A stretch of 64,000 nt of DNA from Epinephelus fuscoguttatus (taxonomy: Eukaryota > Chordata > Actinopteri > Perciformes > Serranidae): positions 7,774,826-7,838,825 of the forward strand of contig NC_064770.1 of NCBI RefSeq assembly GCF_011397635.1, written 5' to 3'. Shown here in pieces: positions 10,701 to 19,700 of the stretch. The stretch's first letter is position 1. Every line of letters starts with the position of its first letter. The translations under genes were made by a program, and so were the position numbers. The notes under the pieces were generated by a model that saw nothing but the letters and a program-made list of their open reading frames with translations, searched no databases and was not told the DNA's origin.

Positions 10701-13700
10701 TGGTGATCTCTGTTTGAATGTGGGTGTCTGTTTTATTAGCCTGCAAACCAGCTTCTGCAGTAACTTGTTTGGAAGTATAAGTTTCAGGTTTGGCCTGAAG
10801 AGCGGCACTCTTGGCAGATTTTGTGTCAGGAACCAACGTGTTGATTACTTGTGCAGCATTTATCTGTGATTTAGAAGCCTGAAGAACAGCTCCCTTGTCT
10901 AAGCTTTGGCTAACCTTAGTACTAACAGTTGGTGAGTTCTTCAGATTACAGTCTTTAGAGTGGACTTTAGCCTCCACAGGGTTGCTCTGCCTGTTGACTG
11001 TCTCTTTAATGGTCATTGATTCTCCCCAAGTCTCTTCTGTTGTCTGCTTTTCAAGCTTGTGGAATGAGCCAGTTAGATTTGAAGTATTAATTGATGTTAC
11101 TGGTGAGTTCTTTGAATGATTTGAGAGTGGATTAACTACAGGTGTTTGTCTGACAGTGTGGACGTAGCCTCTAGAGACAGTCTGAACCCCCATCATCCGG
11201 TGATTTCCCCCGTGAACAGGGACTGTTTTGTTCGCTGAGATGTTTCTCCTGTGGGCAGAGGGGCTGGTTGTAGCATTGAAAGGTGTGAAGTTAGCTGCAG
11301 AGTTTGAGTGAAGACTTGAGAGCCTGTGAACAAAAGGACATATAAGTGCAAGAAGGAGAAGAACAGAGCTGAAAGGCACAAAGTTAGATAATAAAGCAAC
11401 ACCAACAAAGGGAAACCTTGTTAACAGTTCACTTTATGAGTCCTGTTTCAGTAATGTCTTGGGAATTTTCCAATGAAATTTGGTGCCACGTACTGGACAC
11501 CAGAGAAAGACCATGCATTGTGTAGTAAGTACCGAATCATTTATGAGAATTTAGAATTATATATGTTGTTGAATTTCTTTAAAAGAACTTTAAACCCATG
11601 TAAAAACAAACAAAAAAAAAGTGTGAGCACACAGACATTAAATATATTATTCATACCAATCTCCATATAATATTAATGTTGTCAGTTTGCTGGTTTAACC
11701 TGAGGGATAATTATCTTACAAAATGTAAAATACAAAAAATAAAAACATGGGTGTTTTGCAACATGCTTAGCAAATTAAATGAAATTTTCATTATTGTTAT
11801 CTTATACCCCTGTTGGCTCAGTCCATCCAGCAGCCTCCTGTAGTCCTCTATCTCAGTCTCCAGCCTGTTTTTGACATCTAGCAGGGTCTGATAGTCTGCA
11901 GCCTGCTGAGCTGTGGCCTGCAGCACTGAGTCCAGATCTCTGCACAGATCATCTGCTCTCTGCTGCAGGGCCTGCAGCTGCTGGACGACGGACTCTGTTT
12001 GCTCCAGACCAGAGGCCTCCAATCCCATGTTCTACACAGACAAATGCATACAATGCTTCATGTTAGGGTTGTGTAGATTGTGGTCCTTCAAGGGAAATCT
12101 CACCACCTTTAAAGGGACAGTGCACCCAAAAATGAAAATTCAGCCATTATCGCCTCACCCATATGTCGAGGGAGGCTCAGGTGAAGTTTTAGAGTCCTCA
12201 CATCCCTTGCAGAGATCCAAGGGGAGAGGGGGTAGCAGCACAACTCCACCTAATGGAGGCTTACAGCGCCCCAGATTCAAACGTCCAAAAACACGTAATT
12301 GGAACCACAAAATATCTCCATTCTGCTTCAAGTGTCCTGAAGCCCCAACATAAAAAGTTGTTTGGAAAAATGTTTGGAAAAAATTCGAACTCTGTTTTTA
12401 GCCTCATTGTAGCCTGTAGCTCTATCTGCCTCTCTGTGCACCGCGCTCACGTCCGTGAGACATGGGCACCGCGTTCATGTGTGTTCACGTACTTTCACTG
12501 CAAGCCCGCACACATGAGTGCGGCGTACACAGAAGCAGCTAGAGCTACAGGCTACACTGAGGCTAAAAACAGAGTTCAAATGACATTTTTCCAAACAACT
12601 TTTTATGTCGGGGCTTCAGGACACTTGGATCACTATGGACGAGCAGTATGGAGATATTCTGTGGTTTCAAATATGTGTTTTTGGACATTTGAATGTGGGG
12701 CGCCGTAAGCCTCCATTAGGTGGAGTTGTGCTGCTACCCCCTCTCCCCTTGGATCTCCGGAAGTGATGTGAGAACTCTAAAACGTCACCTGAGCCTCCAT
12801 CAGCGTATGGGTGAGTAGATAATGACTGAATTTTCTTTTTTGGATGCACTATCCCTTTAATGCAGATGTCCAATCAGTGTTGATGGTAAATGTAGTTAAT
12901 AGAAGCAATAAATTCCTCAGTGTTTGCATATCGACCGAGAAAGCGGAGTTCTTCTGCTCATATAGTTGTGCTGGCAATGCTCGAATGTACCAGGATGCAT
13001 TGTGCGCAGGCATAGTTGCAGTGTATAGCCACCCTAACCTATGCTATTATCTCTTGGCCAAAATAGCGCAAGGGGTAACAAAGATACTTGTCTAACCCAA
13101 TGTGTAATTTAGTTTCTCAAGTAAAGACTCACTGTGAGCAGGGTTTGAACCTGCGCGGGTAAACCCCATTTGATTTCAAGTCCAACGCCTTAACCACTCA
13201 GCCATCACAGCTCACATACCTGGAACTTTCAGTCGGTTAACAGAGATTTCCACATACAGAGTTTGGAGTTAATAAAATCTATATAAGTTGATCAGCAGTG
13301 GTGGTACAAGTACTGATATTCTTTTACTTAAAGCTCCAGTAGGCAACATTGTTTTGGTATAATTGAGTCAAAATTTTATAATATCCTCTAAGCATAATGT
13401 AAATCAAGTGGTCTGAGACAAACAATAGGTTTCTGCACCTCACCACGGCTCTGTGTTCAGCCTCTAAAGAATAAGTATCGTGCCGATGTGCATCAACCAA
13501 TCAAAGGTCAGCTCAGGCCACTGCATTCCTATTGGCTGTTCTACTGCATATGCGTGTTCCCATGCCGCCGGCAGAAGGGGAGAGCAAGTGGCAATGGCGA
13601 ACAGTGCACCAGGTAAAATAGCTATTCCAGCATTGGCTACAACTGCCTACACAGCTAAACAACCCAAAAAAAGGCAGACAGAACTCGGTTCCCTGGAGCC

Positions 13701-16700
13701 CTGGAGGGAGTGGAGGGTGAGGTGGGACCAGGCCCGGCCGGAGGGCGCGAGGGTTGGCCGTGGGAGCGGTACCGAGGGCTCTCTGCAGAGAGGGAGAGCC
13801 GAGCCTCAGGGGTATTTGCGGGGCCGCGAGGGAGGGATGGGGCGGGCTGCTGCACAGTGAGGGAGAGCCGAGGCTCGGGAATAAGTGCGGGGGCCGCGAG
13901 GGAGGGATGGGGCGGGCTGCTGCGTGGTGAGGGAGAGCCGAGGCTCCCAAAGAGGGAGAAATAAATTGTAGATATAGTTATTTAGACCTGCAACTGTACA
14001 AAATTAAATTATTGATATGTCAGCTTAGAATTCTAAATAGTAATAATGTACTTTCAGATATCTAGAATTGCATTTTAGATATCTGAAATGCATTTGTAAC
14101 TAATGAAATTATATTCATACTAGTAACAATTACATTTGAGATACATTTCCTTAGATATTAAAAAAAAAAAAAAAAAGAATTTCCACAGGTCAAAAATGTC
14201 ATTGTAGATATATTCGGGTAATGTATATCCAGAATTAGTATTTAATTTTGGCTACATATCTGAAATGAGTAATTTAAATGTCAATCAGTGACTTTAATCA
14301 TCAGAAATCCACATATCCAAATGGTTTATTGATATGGCAAACATATCAGAAATGAAGTTTTTGATATCTGAATTGAAAAATTACATTTCCACTAGGCACA
14401 TTTCTTTTTTTAACGTGAAAAATCAACTGTCAATATTTGTTTTTACTAGTGAAAAGGAATAACTGATATCTATAATCAAATAAAAGATATCTCTAAATCA
14501 GATTTGACTAGTCAAAATGTTATTTCTACATATGAAAACATATTTGTAACATGCCAAACTTTTTACAGATCTCTTAAATTAACATTTCAACAAAAAATGT
14601 CATTTTGACATTTTTAGATATAGTTTCCACTTGTTAAAAACTAAATCGCTATTAGTTAACCTTGTTGATTAAATGTTAAAAAGGGCTTGCCATAGTACCA
14701 CACTTGAAAATGTTTCAATGTTTCATTCATTCATTCATTCATCTTCTAACCGCTTCATCCTCTTGAGGGTCGCGGGGGGGCTGGAGCCTATCCCAGCTGA
14801 CATCGGGCGAGAGGCAGGGTACACCCTGGACAGGTCGCCAGACTATCGCAGGGCTGACACATAGAGACAAACAACCATTCACACTCACATTCACACCTAC
14901 AGACAATTTAGAGTTATCAATTAACCTAGTCCCCAATCTGCATGTCTTTGGACTGTGGGAGGAAGCCGGAGTGCCCGGAGAGAACCCATGCTGACACGGG
15001 GAGAACATGCAAACTCCGCACAGAAGGGCTCCCACGCCCAGGATCGAACCAGCAACCCTCTTGCTGTGAGGTGAGAGTGCTAACCACCACACCAATCTTT
15101 ATTGGTAAAAATCCTGAATGTAAGACCTTACTTAAGTAAAAGTAGGCTATTATCAATTAAGTTTACTTTAAGTACTTAACCTAAATGTATCCATTGTGCA
15201 ACTTTGAATGAATAAATCATAGTCACCGTGTCCCATTTCTTCCATTATGGAACTGTCCGGAGTTCATCTCCCTAACATTTTGGACTTTGTCCTCATAATT
15301 TAAGATGCTATATCAAAGGTGCTGTGAGCAGGGTTTGAACCTATATGTGGGGAAACACCACTAGAGTCCTAATCCAACTCCTTAATCACTTGGCCATCCC
15401 CAGCAATGAAAGGAACAGAGAAGTCCGCCATTGTGTCACTGGATTCAGGTTACTTTTACAAATAAATGCTACAGCATGTAATTCAGTGTTACTGATTGTA
15501 ATTTGATCTGATTATTATCAGCTTAAGTGTTTACTGTTTTACTCTCCTTGAACAATATCAGAGCTGGATTATCTTACTGCCGGAGCAAACATTTCCTACT
15601 GCTGGTGCTTCACATTGAAACATTTGTGAAACAAATGTGAGGATGCTTTTATTTTAAAGCAAACACAATGCATTTATCACTGAGGTTAGCTCTGGTCACT
15701 TTGATATTGTTATGTCTTGGCCCTAGAAGTAACAGTGGTTATGGTGAACTGACCCAAGAGCAGTTCCTCACCAATTGCTCTTGCAGTTTAGGTTTTGTAT
15801 TGACTGACAGTATCGCTTTCTCTCTACTACGGCTCCATACTCACTTATTTACTGTTGCTAAGCTATGCATGGAAAATCACTGTAGAGAGAGGTTTACCAA
15901 AATGGTAAGTTCTCCCTGTTTTTACTCTAAGGCTAGTTTTATCTTACCATAGCCTGCAGATGTGTCAGCTCTTCTTCCAGACTTGCTGCTGTTCTCCTCA
16001 GGTCCTCCAGCTCAGCCTGGACAACCTCAGAACCAGCTGGAGGGTTAAAGGTCACCTCCGGAGAACTCAACATGGACACCTGAACACAACGCAGCTGACA
16101 TTAAAAATCTACTAAAACGAGAACTGTGGTCACAGAGCATTATTTTAAAATAAGGGCGTGATGTAGATGTTTGTGTACCTGTGTGTTGAACAAGTACTCG
16201 TTCTGGTTCTTGCCGAGCAGTGTCACACTCGTCTGTCTCAGGTCGTCCAGCTGCTGAAGAAGGTCTGATGACCCAGCAGCTTGCATCTCCACGGTGACGC
16301 CCCCTGAAGCCTGGGCTAGGAGACCCTGCATGTCCTGGACAGGTAGATAGGGAACATGACGTAGACATTTATTTGAATAATCCAGGCAATTTTTATTGAA
16401 TTACCTGTTGGTGTTGTATCCGCAGCTCCATCAGCTGTTGTGTTTGATCTTCCAGCAGAGTCCGGAGCTCTGGCAGCGTGTGGACCTTCAGCACCTCCTC
16501 CAGCAGCCTGAGGTCGCTAACGTCCGTCTCCACACAACCACGACGCTCACGCTCCTTCTCACACCTGTTTACACAGCAGGGGGTTGGCGAGATATGTCTA
16601 TATGTGCTATGTATGTATGTGGAAGGTGAGTAGATCTACCTGGCCTTGAAGTCGAAGATAGTGAGCTCTGCACTGAGGAGCTGCAGCTTTACTTGAGCCT

Positions 16701-16730
16701 GGGACGAGAGACATTCACTGATCTGTAAGT

Positions 16731-16767
<37 letters not shown>

Positions 16768-19700
16768 CCTGAATGAGGTTTGACCTGTTTTTTTTTAACA
16801 AAGCTTAATTAGTCACACCACTTTTGGTACAACTTGTTAAAAGTTATACTGCTACTTTAGCAGTAGTAACAGCAGTAGTAGTTGTAGTAGTCAGAGGCTT
16901 AAGTTGACTTGGACTCAAGTCAGATTTGAGTTATGAATCAGAGGTTGACTTTGACTTAGATCCCAGTGACTTGTGCCCTCACTTGGACTTTGGCCTTTTT
17001 AATTAGAATGAACCGATATGCCCTGTAAGTTATGGAAAATGTTTGCAGCTAATCGAATTTTTATTGTTACTGACACAAACTTGAAAATTCAAATGGCATT
17101 CAATTTGGTGAAGGGCACCCAATGACTTGTTTTGGACTTGGACTTGATGTAGGACTTGTTGTTCTTGACTTGGAACTTGTTGATCTTGGTCAAGGTCTTG
17201 CTGGTTTTGACAGGTGTGAAATAGGACTTGGGACCTAACTCAAGGCCTGTTGGTCTTGAGTTGGGATTTGATTTGGGACTTGTTAGCGTAGGTCCTGGAC
17301 TTGGGACTTGATGGACTTGTCTTGGGGCATGTTGGTATTGTCTTGGAACTTAATTTCTTGACTTTGGACTTTTGCCTTGGTCATGACTTGGGTCTTGTTA
17401 GACTTGATGTGGGAGTTGTTTGTCATGACATGGGTCTTGACCCAGGATGTGTGGATCTTGTCTTGGGACTTGACCTAGAACTTATTACTCTTGTCTTGGG
17501 ACGTGTTGGTCTTAACTTGGGTCTTGTTGGTCTTGACAATAGGACTTCTTGGTCTTGGGCTGGGACCTGACTTCAGACCTGCTGGCCGTGAATTGGGACT
17601 TATTGTTCTTGATAAAGATCTTTAGACTTGTTGAACTTGACCTTGGATTTGATAGCCATGACATGAGATTCAGTTATGACTTGACTTTGTCCTCTGGTAG
17701 CAGAAACCATTTAGTCACGGTAGAAACACAGTAAACAGTCATGTAAATGGTGATTGATTTGAAAATATCTGTGCTGGACAGAACTGTAAAAGAGCATGTG
17801 GTGAGTATGTGCTGTGGTGGTTAAAAAAAGGAAAACCCTTTATTGTGTTAATTTTCATACACGTGATATGACAGTGGTGAAAATGGGTCAAGATGACTGA
17901 ATACAAGTAGTTGAATGTGAGTTATTATTGTGATCATGAAGTTACTAGAACAAATTAAATGTCAAGTCAGTCTCAGGCTTGTGGATGAAACCATCTGCAG
18001 AAACAGACTTTCAGAATAACCACAACTCTTTTGAAAGTTCAGAAATAAGTGTGTATTATTAAAATGATCTGTTGTGTTTCCGGGACATGCTGAAGTTCAG
18101 GTTTGATGTCTGACATTTAAATTGGTGACATTTTAGAGTCAGACTTGTCTCAACCTGTCTGACCTTCAAGCAGACGTTCAACTTCCAGACGAGTCAGAAC
18201 CGGTCTGATTTGCACCTCAGTTTGACATCATCTGTTTGCCAGCAGAGCTGCCTCTGGCCTCTATTTGGCCTACGCACAGCCTTTATCTGGCCCTGGTTGG
18301 CATTTAACTGGTTTTTATTTGGTCCTTATATGGGCTTTATCTGGGCTTCATCTGGGCTTTACTGATATTTAGCTGGTCTTTATTTAGCCTCATTGGCATT
18401 TATCTGGTCTTAATTTGTCCTTTATCTGTTTTTATGTGGCATGTAATCGATTGGCCCTTATCTGGTCTGTATTTGGCATTTATATGGTCTTCATTTGGTC
18501 TTTTTTTGCCTTTTTGTGGCCCAAGGACAAAAGTATTTTACTTTTTGTCATCTTTTCTTTTTTCAGGCTGTTGGTTATTGTTGATCATCATAATATCCAT
18601 AGTGTGGTTTGAGTCTGACTGCAGATCTCCTGTTGCACTGTAAATAAATATGAGTAAACCTTTTTTCCCTCTCCTCCTCCTTTAGTTGATGTTTGATCAG
18701 AGAATTTAAATTCTCAGTTGTTCAGAAGTAGAACCATACACTAAAACATTTTTCTCCGTATTTGTAACAGTGTTTTATTTTATTTAATTTTCTTTCTTTA
18801 TTTTTTTATTTGTGTATTTGTTTATATATTTTGTGTTTGGTTTTTTTTTTGTTATTTTATTTGTTTGTTTTATTGAATATTGTTTCATTTTTATTCTTTC
18901 TACTCTATTCAGTCTGGTTTAATGTTATTTTATAATGTATTTATTGTACTTATTCAATCATATTTTATTTTTTATATTACATTTGTTTTTTGCTTTTGTT
19001 CTTTAGGTTTTCATTGAGGTTAATCAAAGAAAGTCATTTAGACAGGATTATTAGTGGTCTCTCTATTTTTTTTTTTAAAATGTTGGTAAGCTCACCTGAT
19101 CATGCAACAGGGACGCTGTCCTCAGGTATCCATTCAGCTGTTTCAGCTCTCTGGGACACCTCCTGTTCAGCTTCTCTTGGATCTGACGCTCCAGCCTCTG
19201 ATTGGTCACTTCAAGATACTGGACCTGTATATCAGAGTTAACAATCAATTGATGAATTGTCAGTTGTGATAACCTAATAGATCCTAATGCTGCTGTGGCG
19301 ATAACAGAACAGTCAAGATGAGTTTTAAAATCCTCATGACAAAATAGATTTTTCATTTTGGACTGCTTCATTTTATTGATTTTTTTTTAGGTCTGAACAA
19401 GTATAAAATAAAATGTAATTCAAATACAAAAATTAGAAAAAGAAATCATGCATTTCCTCTGGAAATTGGCAACTACTTATAAACTCAACACAACTAAGTA
19501 AGCTAAAACAATTTTCAGATCTTTACCTGTCAGGTTTTTTTTTTTTTCCAATATAACAAGTACCAAATTACACAGAACTTAAGGTTCATTTCAAAAGGAT
19601 AAGAATCTGATGGAGAAATATTAAACTAATTTTTAAATGTAGATAATAAATCCCCTTAAGTTTGTTAAAACCCCCAAATACACCCACAATACAGAGGACA

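Noticed and set aside
11323-11379. A signal peptide at the start of the giant open frame (MPFSSVLLLLALICPFVHR)
   Set aside because: It is the translated pyrimidine tract of the intron 7 acceptor (ttttgttcacag|GC). Exon 7 joins at 11323 in the right phase, so the protein is a cytoplasmic filament, not a secreted protein.
12253-12873. Opposing protein frames inside the foldback elements (also 55976-56740)
   Set aside because: The same palindromic arm gives the same peptide on each strand; there are no domains and no codon bias.
13775-13950. CRISPR-like array
   Set aside because: The units are adjoining tandem repeats without unique spacers, in a eukaryotic intron.
17301-17734. Plus-strand frames rich in Leu, Gly, Asp and Val
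   Set aside because: They arise from the gacttgttggtcttgactt minisatellite; no start context, splice sites or family.
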